DNA from: Oscillatoriales cyanobacterium
GTDB taxonomy: Bacteria > Cyanobacteriota > Cyanobacteriia > Cyanobacteriales > Laspinemataceae
Direction: 5' to 3'
NCBI GenBank assembly: GCA_011390955.1
Contig: JAABRM010000046.1
Span: 1-58,490 of the forward strand
Length of the DNA: 58,490 bases
The notes below the pieces were generated by a model. It was not told where the DNA came from. It made no database searches and saw nothing but the letters and a program-made list of their open reading frames with translations. Positions 20,764 to 29,036 of the stretch are shown piece by piece (within the stretch, counting starts at the first letter, position 1; each line of letters begins with the position of its first letter). The position numbers and the translations under genes are program-made.

Positions 20764-21255
20764 ATGACAGCTATCCAATCAATCACAACGGCAACAACAT
20801 CCCTTTATGAACAAGATTTTTATCTGTGGTTACAGACAAATATCAACTTATTAAAAGAGGGAAATTTTGCCGAAATCGATTTGGAAAACTTAGTTGAAGA
20901 ACTGGAAAGTATGGGGAGAAGCGATAAAAATGCTTTAAAAAGTAATTTGAAAATACTTTTAATGCACTTACTCAAGTATAAATATCAGAATAAAAAGCGC
21001 ACAAATAGTTGGCTTTACACGATTCGAGAACATCGTCAACGCCTCCGAGATACTTTCAAAACCAGTCCGAGTTTATCTCGTTTTTTTGTAGATATTTTTA
21101 ATGAATCCTATCAAGATGCGAGAGAACTAGCCGCCGATGAAACGGGTTTATCCATCCAGATATTTCCCCCAGAGTCTCCCTTTAGTAAAGAAGAAGTGCT
21201 TAACCCTGATTTTTTACCGACTGATGAGGGTTCAGAAACCGGGTTTCTGTCGTGA
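20764..21255 (+). CDS. DUF29 family protein, copy A
   Basis: A 163-residue DUF29 protein, a family common in cyanobacteria and of unknown function. Typical features are YEQDFYLWLQTNINLLKEG, the DLENLVEELESMG block and LLMHLLKYKYQ. A good Shine-Dalgarno (AAAGGGAG) precedes the ATG. It is a close paralogue of the gene at 23379, including the leader. The last residues (GSETGFLS) and stop lie in the AGAAACCGGGTTTCT repeat, so the repeat now forms the C-terminus. Confidence 0.9.
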   Translation: MTAIQSITTATTSLYEQDFYLWLQTNINLLKEGNFAEIDLENLVEELESMGRSDKNALKSNLKILLMHLLKYKYQNKKRTNSWLYTIREHRQRLRDTFKTSPSLSRFFVDIFNESYQDARELAADETGLSIQIFPPESPFSKEEVLNPDFLPTDEGSETGFLS

Positions 21256-21421
21256 AAATAAAGAAACCCGGTTTCTATAAGTCCTCGCAGATAACCGAGA
21301 AACCGGGTTTCTGTTGTGAAAATTACAGTTATCTGTTTTAAGCAAACAAGAAACCCGGTTTCTTAGTCCTCCGCACCCCTGCCCCTCCGCACCCCTGCCC
21401 CTCCGCACCCCTGCCCCTCTG
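21234..21421. repeat. palindrome array block 2 and CCTCCGCACCCCTGCC tandem repeat
   Basis: Four alternating AGAAACCGGGTTTCT / AGAAACCCGGTTTCT cores from 21234 to about 21364, the first inside the 3' end of the DUF29 gene. Three copies of a CCTCCGCACCCCTGCCC unit follow (21369-21421). The rest to 21489 has no clear promoter. Confidence 0.8.
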
Positions 21422-21489
21422 CTTGTGTACATTAATAGGGGTAGCAATGCCCATCCTACTTTTACTGTTACTTTTACTTCACCTGAAGA

Positions 21490-22320
21490 ATGCAAAACAA
21501 AATTCACTTTATATCTGGTTTACCGCGATCGGGTTCCACCTTACTCGGTGCCATTCTCCGGCAAAATCCCCGATTTCATGCGGGAATGACTAGCCCCGTA
21601 GGAGGATTAGTCGAGCAAATGCTGGCAGCAATGAGCGATCAAAACGAATATTCCGTATTCATATCCGAGGAACAGAAACGGCAACTGATCCACAGCATAT
21701 TTAACACTTACTATCAGCCGCAAGCGGACAAAGCCGTGATTTTTGATACCAATCGCCTGTGGTGTGCGAAATTAAGCTTAATTAACGAACTATTTCCCGA
21801 AGCTAAAATTATCTGCTGTGTCAGAAATATCGCCTGGGTGATGGACAGCATCGAAAGACTAATTCGCCGCAACGCCTTTGACGTTTCTCGCCTATTTAAT
21901 AATCTGGGAGAAAGGGCTACCGTATATAGTCGAACAGAAGCCCTAAGTCAGGGCGGCAGATTAGTTGGATTTGCCTACAGTGCTGTCAAAGAAGCATTTT
22001 ACAGCGAAAATAGCCATAAACTACTCATAGTTGATTACGACCTCTTGGCCAAAGGGCCCCAGCAAACCATCTCCTTAATTTATCAATTTCTTGGGGAAAC
22101 ACCGTTCAACCACGACTTTGAAAATATCGAATACGACGAGCCGGAATTTGACCTAAATCTCAATACCAAAGGACTGCATAAAGTGCGGCAAAAAGTAGCC
22201 TTTCAACCGAGACAAACCATATTACCGCCGGATTTGTTTGAACGCTACAACAGTTTATCTTTTTGGGAACAACCCAGCCCCACCAGGGCTAACTTAATTG
22301 TTGCCAAACCGAAGAATTAG
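21490..22320 (+). CDS. sulfotransferase family protein
   Basis: A 276-residue protein of the bacterial sulfotransferase family, which moves the sulfuryl group of PAPS to a hydroxyl or amine. The 5'-phosphosulfate loop FISGLPRSGSTLLGAIL is at residues 7-23. The conserved CVRNIAWVMDSIERLIRR block near residues 113-130 fits the 3'-phosphate binding region. The acceptor is not predictable; it may be a glycan or peptide. It is isolated between repeat blocks. A copy of its first 18 bases after a similar leader is found at 20039. Confidence 0.85.
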   Translation: MQNKIHFISGLPRSGSTLLGAILRQNPRFHAGMTSPVGGLVEQMLAAMSDQNEYSVFISEEQKRQLIHSIFNTYYQPQADKAVIFDTNRLWCAKLSLINELFPEAKIICCVRNIAWVMDSIERLIRRNAFDVSRLFNNLGERATVYSRTEALSQGGRLVGFAYSAVKEAFYSENSHKLLIVDYDLLAKGPQQTISLIYQFLGETPFNHDFENIEYDEPEFDLNLNTKGLHKVRQKVAFQPRQTILPPDLFERYNSLSFWEQPSPTRANLIVAKPKN

Positions 22321-22358
22321 CGAAGGTTTTAAAATTCAATAACTCAGAAAAATAAAGT

Positions 22359-22625
22359 ATTGGCAGCGGATAGATGAGGGATTGGCAGCGGATATTGGCA
22401 GCGGATAGATGAGGGATTGGCAGCGGATATTGGCAGCGGATAGATGAGGGATTGGCAGCGGATATTGGCAGCGGATAGATGAGGGATTGGCAGCGGATAT
22501 TGGCAGCGGATAGATGAGGGATTGGCAGCGGATATTGGCAGCGGATAGATGAGGGATTGGCAGCGGATATTGGCAGCGGATAGATGAGGGATTGGCAGCG
22601 GATATTGGCAGCGGATAGATGAGGG
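22359..22625. repeat. 35-bp tandem array with TTGGCAGCGGAT cores
   Basis: A 35-base unit made of two ATTGGCAGCGGAT cores around AGATGAGGG. AGATGAGGG recurs eight times at exact 35-base steps (22372 to 22617), giving about 7.6 units. 35 is not a multiple of three, so the minus-strand open frame crossing it is not a gene. Related array at 28930-29021. Confidence 0.95.
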
Positions 22626-22650
22626 ACAAAAGAATTATCTCATACAGAAA

Positions 22651-22880
22651 ATAGTCAGCCCATCCGCTGCCAACCACTATCCAAAAATCAAATAGTCAGC
22701 CTATCCGCTGCCAACCACTATCCAAAAATCAAATAGTCAGCCCATCCGCTGCCAACCACTATCCAAAAATCAAATAGTCAGCCCATCCGCTGCCAACCAC
22801 TATCCAAAAATCAAATAGTCAGCCCATCCGCTGCCAACCACTATCCAAAACTCAAATAGTCAGCCTATCCGCTGCCAATT
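22651..22880. repeat. 41-bp tandem array with ATCCGCTGCCAA cores
   Basis: Six units starting ATAGTCAGCC at exact 41-base steps (22651, 22692, 22733, 22774, 22815, 22856), each containing ATCCGCTGCCAA, the reverse complement of the core in the preceding array. The two arrays thus face each other across a 25-base spacer (ACAAAAGAATTATCTCATAC then AGAAA). Related array at 29037-29530. Confidence 0.95.
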
Positions 22881-22884
22881 TTCT

Positions 22885-22955
22885 GTGGTGCGTTACGGCT
22901 GGAATTAAGGTTAATTGTTGTCTCGAAAGTTAATGGCCAGCCTAACACACCCTAC
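22885..22955. repeat. 71-bp palindromic element, copy 1
   Basis: Starts GTGGTGCGTTACGGCTGG and ends CCAGCCTAACACACCCTAC, whose ends pair imperfectly. Copies at 29154-29224 and 29533-29603 differ by few bases. In two of three cases the RNA-element promoter follows within 30 bases. Confidence 0.85.
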
Positions 22956-22977
22956 CTAAAATTATCTCTAAAAAAGC

Positions 22978-23006
22978 TTGACAAATTGTTAATAAATGGA
23001 TAAAAT
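22978..23006 (+). promoter_or_regulatory. consensus promoter of RNA element copy 2
   Basis: TTGACA (22978-22983), 17 bases, TAAAAT (23001-23006). Confidence 0.7.
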
Positions 23007-23012
23007 ATAAGT

Positions 23013-23202
23013 ATCAAAATAATTCAGGTTTATTGGGGCCGGAAAAACATCCAACAAGCCCAAACGATACCTGGGACTACCCGGCCCGGAGTAGCTCAAA
23101 AAGTAAGAGCAAAAAGCCCCTACGCTCTCCGGGCCAGGTAAAATCCCTAACTCGTTTCCAAACTCACAAGGGGGAACCCCGGTGAGGGGCTTCCTCCTGC
23201 CC
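23013..23202 (+). ncRNA. candidate structured RNA element, copy 2
   Basis: Second copy, differing from copy 1 at a small number of bases (for example GGGGCCGG in place of CGGGCCGG, CTACCCGG in place of GTACCCGG, and GGAACCCC in place of GGAGCCCC in the 3' hairpin). The conserved GGCCCGGAG and CTCCGGGCC segments are intact. A DUF29 gene begins 177 bases after its 3' end. Confidence 0.55.
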
Positions 23203-23212
23203 AGAAATACCT

Positions 23213-23335
23213 AGAAACCGGGTTAACAAGCGAGAAACCGGGTTGCTGTGGTGAAAATTACGATTATCTGTGGGATACAAACAAGAAACCCGGTTTCTGA
23301 GTCCTTGGTGGGGGCACAGAAACCGGGTTTATGCA
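23213..23335. repeat. palindrome array block 3
   Basis: Four AGAAACCGGG-type cores, two of them degenerate (ending GGGTTA and GGGTTGC), between the RNA element and the second DUF29 gene. Confidence 0.8.
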
Positions 23336-23378
23336 TCGGGAAATCTATCATAGAAGAAAAGAAAGGGAGTCAAAATAA

Positions 23379-23870
23379 ATGACAGCAGTCCAATCAATCA
23401 CAACGGCAACAACATCCCTTTATGAACAAGATTTTTATCTGTGGCTACAGACAAATATCAACTTATTAAAAGAGGGAAATTTTGCCGAAGTAGATTTAGA
23501 AAACTTGCTTGAGGAATTGGAAAGTATGGGGAAAAGCGATAAAAATGCTTTAAAAAGTAATCTGCGGATACTCCTCATGCACTTACTCAAGTATAAATAT
23601 CAGCCGGAAAAGCGAACAAACAGTTGGCAATACACTATTATAGAACATCGGATTCGCATCGAGGATACTTTCAAAACCAGTCCGAGTTTATATCGTTTTT
23701 TTGAAGATATTTTTAATGAATCCTATCAATATGCCAGGAAACTAGCCGCTGGTGAAACGGGTTTATCCATCCAGATATTTCCCTCAGAGTCTCCCTTTAG
23801 TAAAGAAGAAGTGCTTAACCCTGATTTTTTACCGGCTGATGAGGGTTCAGAAACCGGGTTTCTGTGGTGA
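23379..23870 (+). CDS. DUF29 family protein, copy B
   Basis: A 163-residue DUF29 protein, nearly the same as the one at 20764 with scattered substitutions (LLEELESMGKS for LVEELESMGRS, YTIIEHRIRIEDTF for YTIREHRQRLRDTF). The leader with AAAGGGAG is also the same. The tail GSETGFLW and stop lie in the AGAAACCGGGTTTCT repeat. The duplicated unit therefore includes RNA element, palindromes and DUF29 gene. Confidence 0.9.
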   Translation: MTAVQSITTATTSLYEQDFYLWLQTNINLLKEGNFAEVDLENLLEELESMGKSDKNALKSNLRILLMHLLKYKYQPEKRTNSWQYTIIEHRIRIEDTFKTSPSLYRFFEDIFNESYQYARKLAAGETGLSIQIFPSESPFSKEEVLNPDFLPADEGSETGFLW

Positions 23871-24146
23871 GAGAAACCCGGTTTCTTAGTCTAAGCAGAT
23901 AACCTCAGAAACCGGGTTTCTTTTCGGGATATCACAGATAACTCTAGGATGCACAAAAGAAACCCGGTTTCTTGGTCTAAGCAACTAACCCAGAAACCGG
24001 GTTTCTTTTCGGCATATTAAAAGTTATCTGTAATTTGCACCACAGAAACCCGGTTTCTTAGTCTAAGCAGATAACCGCAGAAACCGGGATCCGCTGTGGT
24101 GAAAAGTACGGTGATCTGTAGGAAGCATAAAAGAAACCCGGTTTCT
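23849..24146. repeat. palindrome array block 4 (~86-bp units)
   Basis: Forward cores at 23849, 23907, 23992, 24079 and reverse cores at 23872, 23958, 24044, 24132. From 23907 on, the spacing is 85-88 bases for both, so this is a tandem array of an inverted-repeat unit. Spacers carry GTTATCTG and GCAGATAAC words that are also complementary. It and a short ATCCGCTGCC pair (24189-24220) fill the 550-bp gap before the RTX gene. Confidence 0.9.
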
Positions 24147-24479
24147 TAGTCTTGGAAACGCGAATCGCTATTTCAAAATAAAATAGAATGCCCTATCCGC
24201 TGCCCCATCCGCTGCCCACTTAAATTAACACAACTTAACAATTAAACCTTGTAATAATCACTTAACAATCTGCTAAAATCCACCCAGGCAACCAGACAGC
24301 CGCGAAATTTTCCCTCCCATCCCTGCCATTAACGACCTGACTTCAATCGGCGTCGAATCTAACAGGGACATCAGGCAGCAATAATTAATTTGTCGTAAAT
24401 ATAATTAATCAGAGGCATCATCATGTCCACAATCAATCTCACCACTAACGCCAACTCTCCACAAACCGAATATGGCGCC

Positions 24480-24513
24480 GGCGCCCCTGTGTACTAAAGT
24501 ACACAGGGGCGCC
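24480..24513. repeat. perfect palindrome 1 in the adhesin gene
   Basis: Arms GGCGCCCCTGTGTACT and AGTACACAGGGGCGCC, 16 bp, with the loop AA. The T of the left arm and the loop make the in-frame TAA. A GGGGCGC / GCGCCCC hairpin of similar style is at 30372-30395. Confidence 0.9.
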
Positions 24514-27500
24514 GTGAGTTAGTCATCATTGACCCCACGGTATCCGACTATCAAAGCCTCATCGCCCAAATCAAACCCAACACCGAAGTCCACATCCTCG
24601 ACCCCCACCGCGACGGCATCACCCAAATCACCGAAATCGTCACCAACCCTACACCCCACACCCTACACCCTACACCCCTCCACTCCCTCCACATCATCTC
24701 CCACGGCGCCCCCGGAACCCTGTACCTGGGCAACAGCATCCTCAACAGCGAAACCCTACAAACTCGCTACCACAAAGCCATCCAACAATGGCGTCATGCC
24801 CTGGCAGAAAATGCCCACATCCTTATATATAGTTGTAACGTCGCTGCCTCTGAGGGGCAAGCAGAGGCGCATTGCCCTTACAGTTCCCACACCCCAAACC
24901 CTACACCCCTACTCCAAAAACTACACCAACTCACCGTCGCCCATATTTCGGCTTCGAGTACCCCTGTAGGTCACGCCAGCAAAGGCGGAAACTGGAATTT
25001 AGACTACAGTACAGACAACTGCAAACCCGCCTTGGCATTTTTCCCCGAAGTCATAGCCAGCTATCAGGGAATCTTTGGTGATGGCCCTGGAGGTGTCGGC
25101 AGCACTGACGGCACCTCCAGTCTAAAATGGTGGGTCAAAGCTGATGCCGGAACCAGTACAACCACCAACAATACTGGCATTCAAACTTGGACAGATCAAT
25201 CAGGAAACAGCCTTGATGCTACCCAAGGGACTGCGACCAATCAGCCAACCTACTTAACCAATCAAATTAATGGCCTACCTGTTTTAAGTTTTGACAGTAC
25301 CGATGACCTTCTCTCCACGGGCACTCTTCCTGCGGATTTTGCTACCACCGATGTCTCGATGTATATTGTTGCGCTGACAGATGCGGCTGAAAATACTTCA
25401 CCAATCGTGGCAAATCCTGACAATACCAGTAGCCGATTTAATATTCATATTCCTTGGGGTGATAACCTGATTTATTTCGATCACGGGGACATATCGTCTG
25501 GAGGTCGTCTAACAACAAATTTCGGCACTTTAGGCCAGTTCCAAACCTATCATTTTCAAACGATATCGGGAACTGAGCAAAGAATCTATCAAGACGGTTC
25601 ACAATTAGCTACTGATGCTAACGCCAGTTCGTTCGATCCTACTGGAAAAATTCTGGATATTGGCTTTTATAGTAGCACAGGAACTTATTGGGGTGGAGAC
25701 ATCGCCGAGGTCCTGGTTTACAATAGTGCTCTCAATACTGCCGAACGCATCATTGTCGATAACTACCTCAGCGCCAAATATAACCTAACGACAGCAACCG
25801 ACAACTATGCCGGAGATACCGCAGCAAATGGCGACTATGATTTCAATGTCGCAGGCATTGGCCAAGAAACTGACGGCAACAGCACCACTGCGACATCCGT
25901 CGATCTGATTATTGCCAACAATAGCTATCTGCTAGACGATGGCGACTACCTACTACTTGGTCACAACCAAGCTACCAATTCTACAGTCACCACCGATATC
26001 CCCACGGGCACGGATAACCGCTGGAACCGAGTTTGGTATCTGGATAAAACTGATGCAGCCGGAACCACGGGTGGCACGGTTGATTTCACCTTTGACTTCT
26101 CCACTGAGTTGGGGGCAACTCCCAGCGGCAACTATGGATTACTGTATCGCACAGGCACCACGGGCAATTTTGCCTTTGTCACCACGCCCACAGCCACCAT
26201 TAGTGGCAACCAAGTAGTATTCACTGGTGTCGATACCACCAATATCAGCGACGGTTACTATACTTTAGTTTCTGACACCACCACTCCAACCTTATCTTCA
26301 GTCAGCATTGTTTCCGATAATGCTGACACGACCTTAGCTAAAGTTGGCGATACCGTCACACTCACATTTACTGCCTCTGAAGAGTTACAAGCCGATCCTA
26401 CTGTCACCATTGGGGGTCAAACCGCTACCGTCACTAATACCAGTGGCAATACTTACACCGCCACTTATACCCTGCAAAGCAGCGACACCGAAGGAACTGT
26501 TGCGTTTAATGTTGCCTTCACTGATTTTGTGGGCAATGCGGGAACTGCCGTCACCGCAACTACTGACTCAACCACTGTCACCTTTGACAAAACAGTGCCA
26601 ACCTTATCTTCAGTCAGCATTGCTTCCAATAATGCTGACACGACTTTGGCCAAAGTTGGCGATACTGTAACGGCTACCTTTACCGCCAGTGAAACCCTCA
26701 GTGGCACTCCCACTGTCACCATTGGTGGTCAAACTGCCACTGTCACCAATACCAGTGGCAATACTTACACCGCAACTTATACTCTGACTAGCGCCGATAC
26801 CGAAGGGTCGCAAGCAATCAGTATTGATTTAACAGGTGTCACTGATGCTGCGGGCAATGCGGGAACTGCCGTCACCGCAACTACTGACTCAACCACTGTC
26901 ACCTTTGACAAAACAGTGCCAACGGTGAATCTAACTACTGATGCTGCGGATACAGTCAATGCGGCCTTTACAGTAACGGCCACCTTCGATGAAGATGTCA
27001 CCGGCTTTGCATTAGCCGATATTACCGTAGGCAACGGGACGGCCAGTAACTTCTCAGCAGTTAGTACCACGGAATATACTTTTGATGTCACTCCCACCGC
27101 TGATGGTTCCGTAACGGTGGATGTTGCTGCTTCTTCAGCAACGGATGATGCTGGGAATAATAATAGTGTCGCAACTCAGTTAACCCGAACAGCGGATATC
27201 ACTGCCCCAGATGCACCAACTATCAGCACAACGGGTACAACCAACGATAATACTCCCGACATTAACGGGACTGCCGAAGCGGGAAGTACCGTAGCGATTT
27301 TAGTTGATGGCGCAGAAATCGGTACGACTACTGCTGATGCTGACGGCAACTGGACATTTACCCCAACTACAGAGTTAACCGATGGCACGTATAACTTAAC
27401 TGCCACGGCAACCGATACTGCGGGAAATACTTCCACCGCTTCTAGTGAAAGTAGCTTAACTGTAGATGCGACTGCCCCAGATGCACCAACTATCAGCACA

Positions 27501-27590
27501 ACGGGTACAACCAACGATAATACTCCCGACATTGACGGGACTGCCGAAGCGGGAAGTACCGTCACCTTATTCCAAAATGGAATAAGGTGA
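24498..27590 (+). CDS. adhesin fragment: DUF4347 through Ig-like repeats
   Basis: The phase is open from just after palindrome 1 to the TGA in palindrome 2. No ATG, GTG or TTG occurs in phase until TTG 25032, so if the first break is real, most of the DUF4347 domain would be untranslated. Part of the DUF4347 domain (24650-24690) is encoded by CCCTACA-type repeats (PTPHTLHPTPL), which look like a repeat insertion kept in phase. Confidence 0.7.
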   Translation, partial: STQGRRELVIIDPTVSDYQSLIAQIKPNTEVHILDPHRDGITQITEIVTNPTPHTLHPTPLHSLHIISHGAPGTLYLGNSILNSETLQTRYHKAIQQWRHALAENAHILIYSCNVAASEGQAEAHCPYSSHTPNPTPLLQKLHQLTVAHISASSTPVGHASKGGNWNLDYSTDNCKPALAFFPEVIASYQGIFGDGPGGVGSTDGTSSLKWWVKADAGTSTTTNNTGIQTWTDQSGNSLDATQGTATNQPTYLTNQINGLPVLSFDSTDDLLSTGTLPADFATTDVSMYIVALTDAAENTSPIVANPDNTSSRFNIHIPWGDNLIYFDHGDISSGGRLTTNFGTLGQFQTYHFQTISGTEQRIYQDGSQLATDANASSFDPTGKILDIGFYSSTGTYWGGDIAEVLVYNSALNTAERIIVDNYLSAKYNLTTATDNYAGDTAANGDYDFNVAGIGQETDGNSTTATSVDLIIANNSYLLDDGDYLLLGHNQATNSTVTTDIPTGTDNRWNRVWYLDKTDAAGTTGGTVDFTFDFSTELGATPSGNYGLLYRTGTTGNFAFVTTPTATISGNQVVFTGVDTTNISDGYYTLVSDTTTPTLSSVSIVSDNADTTLAKVGDTVTLTFTASEELQADPTVTIGGQTATVTNTSGNTYTATYTLQSSDTEGTVAFNVAFTDFVGNAGTAVTATTDSTTVTFDKTVPTLSSVSIASNNADTTLAKVGDTVTATFTASETLSGTPTVTIGGQTATVTNTSGNTYTATYTLTSADTEGSQAISIDLTGVTDAAGNAGTAVTATTDSTTVTFDKTVPTVNLTTDAADTVNAAFTVTATFDEDVTGFALADITVGNGTASNFSAVSTTEYTFDVTPTADGSVTVDVAASSATDDAGNNNSVATQLTRTADITAPDAPTISTTGTTNDNTPDINGTAEAGSTVAILVDGAEIGTTTADADGNWTFTPTTELTDGTYNLTATATDTAGNTSTASSESSLTVDATAPDAPTISTTGTTNDNTPDIDGTAEAGSTVTLFQNGIR

Positions 27591-27596
27591 CGGTAC
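27556..27596. repeat. perfect palindrome 2 in the adhesin gene
   Basis: Arms GTACCGTCACCTTATTCCA and TGGAATAAGGTGACGGTAC, 19 bp, loop AAA. The sister repeat upstream (around 27280-27330) has no palindrome at this place, so the right arm has replaced normal coding sequence. Confidence 0.9.
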
Positions 27597-28794
27597 GACT
27601 ACTGCTGATACTGACGGCAACTGGACATTTACTCCAACTACAGAGTTAACCGATGGCACGTATAACTTAACTGCCACGGCAACCGATACTGCGGGAAATA
27701 CTTCCACCGCTTCTAGTGAAAGTAGCTTAACTGTAGATACGGCTATTGTTGACACTGGTGTAATACCTGTGGCCCCGGCCCCAACCAGTGAAATTCCCCC
27801 ATTCACCAGCTTGAGTGATGTTCTGGCATCGGATGACACCAGTGATAACCAGACTGACAACACCTCTTTACCCGTACCGCCACCAATTCCGCCTTTCTCC
27901 ACGGTAGATTTAGCCAATATCGCCTTTACTGCCGTCGGAACAGAAAGTGCAGATAATATCGATGGCCAACAAAGCGATGATGTAATTAGTGCTTTGGGTA
28001 GCAATGACTTCATCCGAGGTCTGGAAGGTAATGATGCCCTATTTGGTAACGAAGGCAATGATGAACTTTACGGCAACCAAGGGGCAGACTTGCTCAATGG
28101 CAACGAAGGGAATGACATTATATATAGTGGCCAAGGGAATGATATTGCTTTCGGTGGTCAAGACAACGACCTGATGTATGGCGACCTTGGCAGCGATTCT
28201 CTGTCTGGTGACTTGGGTGATGATAGCCTGTTTGGTGGCCCATCAAATCCCGATTTAGTTTCTGGTGATGCTGGTGATTTGCTGTTGGGTGGTGATGGCA
28301 ATGATTACCTCCAAGGCAATGTCGGTAATGACTCGATTTCCGGTGGAACGGGTAATGATATCGCCTATGGTGGTCAAGGCAATGACCTGATTCATGGCGA
28401 TGCAGGTGCCGATATTTTATATGGCGATAAGGGCAATGATAGCCTAACCGGGAATGCGGATAATGATGTGGTTTATGGTGGTGAAGGTGATGATTATCTC
28501 TGGGGAGAATCGGGGGATGACTTCCTTTATGGCGATGCCGGTAATGATACTTTAATTGGTAACGATGGCACCGACTATTTTGCGATTCAAACCAGTTTTG
28601 GTTCTGATACAGTTCTGGACTTTATTGATGGAACTGACCTGATTGGTTTAGCCGGTGGTCTGACTTTTGCCGATTTGAGTATTACCGGCAGTAATGGTAA
28701 TACCTTGATTTCCAGTAATAATGAATTGCTGGCGACTTTGACTGGTGTTGATGTTGGTTTGATTACTAGCACTGACTTTACTGTGTTGGTGTAA
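27586..28794 (+). CDS. adhesin fragment: last Ig-like repeat and RTX C-terminus
   Basis: After palindrome 2 the homologous sequence continues in the next phase (GTTTADTDGNWTFTP) and stays open to the stop at 28792. About ten RTX nonapeptide blocks (GGNDxLxG style, e.g. LFGNEGNDELYGNQGADLLN) precede a C-terminal domain ending GLITSTDFTVLV, typical of type I secretion substrates. The first methionine-type start is GTG 27769, so independent expression is possible but not indicated. Confidence 0.7.
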   Translation, partial: GDGTTTADTDGNWTFTPTTELTDGTYNLTATATDTAGNTSTASSESSLTVDTAIVDTGVIPVAPAPTSEIPPFTSLSDVLASDDTSDNQTDNTSLPVPPPIPPFSTVDLANIAFTAVGTESADNIDGQQSDDVISALGSNDFIRGLEGNDALFGNEGNDELYGNQGADLLNGNEGNDIIYSGQGNDIAFGGQDNDLMYGDLGSDSLSGDLGDDSLFGGPSNPDLVSGDAGDLLLGGDGNDYLQGNVGNDSISGGTGNDIAYGGQGNDLIHGDAGADILYGDKGNDSLTGNADNDVVYGGEGDDYLWGESGDDFLYGDAGNDTLIGNDGTDYFAIQTSFGSDTVLDFIDGTDLIGLAGGLTFADLSITGSNGNTLISSNNELLATLTGVDVGLITSTDFTVLV

Positions 28795-28929
28795 TTTATT
28801 CCTAGGGTGGGCAAAATTTGCCCACCTGTCCTTTGTGCCAATGGGGGTAAAACTAAACCAATTTCGGCACAAAGACCACGAAGAATATCTCTTTGTGTCC
28901 GGCAGAGTTCTGTGGTAAAATTATCTCTA
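28795..28929. repeat. TGGGCAAA hairpin and CTTTGTG boilerplate after the adhesin
   Basis: A hairpin TGGGCAAAATTTGCCCA (28807-28823) follows the stop and could terminate transcription. Then comes the GGCACAAAGACCACGAAGAA boilerplate shared with 20066, ending AAAATTATCTCTAA, the same sequence that lies just before the promoters of RNA elements 1 and 2. Confidence 0.7.
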
Positions 28930-29021
28930 ATTGGCAGCGGATAGATCACGGATTGGCAGCGGATAGATAACGGATATTGGCAACGGATAGATAACGGATT
29001 GGCAGCGGATAGATAACGGAT
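28930..29021. repeat. TTGGCAGCGGAT array, locus 3
   Basis: Four cores of TTGGCAGCGGAT (one with GCAACGG) separated by AGATAACGG or AGATCACGG, a shorter relative of the array at 22359-22625. It is followed by the same AAAAGAATTATCTCATACAG spacer. Confidence 0.85.
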
Positions 29022-29036
29022 AAAAGAATTATCTCA

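Larger units (their letters stand above)
24423..28794 (+). pseudogene. DUF4347 / LamG / Ig-like / RTX giant adhesin, interrupted twice
   Basis: The intact reading would give a secreted protein of ~1,450 residues: DUF4347 (24513-25060; VIIDPTVSDYQSL, ISHGAPGTLYLGN, LIYSCNVA), a LamG-like lectin domain (~25110-25795), a DUF8202-like region, two near-identical Ig-like repeats plus further Ig-like/cadherin-like repeats (to ~27750), and RTX calcium-binding GGxGxDxxx repeats (~27950-28580). Break 1 is an in-frame TAA at 24495-24497 inside a perfect palindrome (24480-24513). Break 2 is a second perfect palindrome (27556-27596) that brings a TGA at 27588 and shifts the phase by one. Elsewhere the frames are clean, so the breaks are recent or are assembly errors. 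DUF4347 proteins are cyanobacterial cell-surface proteins. Confidence 0.85.

Noticed and set aside
22336-22677. Minus-strand 113-codon frame over the TTGGCAGCGGAT array
   Set aside because: It exists only because a 35-bp repeat lacks stops in three phases; no ribosome site and no protein-like composition.
22359-22880. CRISPR-like periodic arrays
   Set aside because: There are no unique spacers: the full 35- or 41-base unit is repeated. No cas genes are in the window.
23849-24146. AGAAACCGGGTTTCT array as CRISPR
   Set aside because: Cores alternate in orientation and the intervening sequence is also conserved.
27567-28058. Minus-strand frame of 163 codons opposite the adhesin repeats
   Set aside because: Shadow of a repetitive coding region on the plus strand; composition is only Val/Ser/Ala/Pro.
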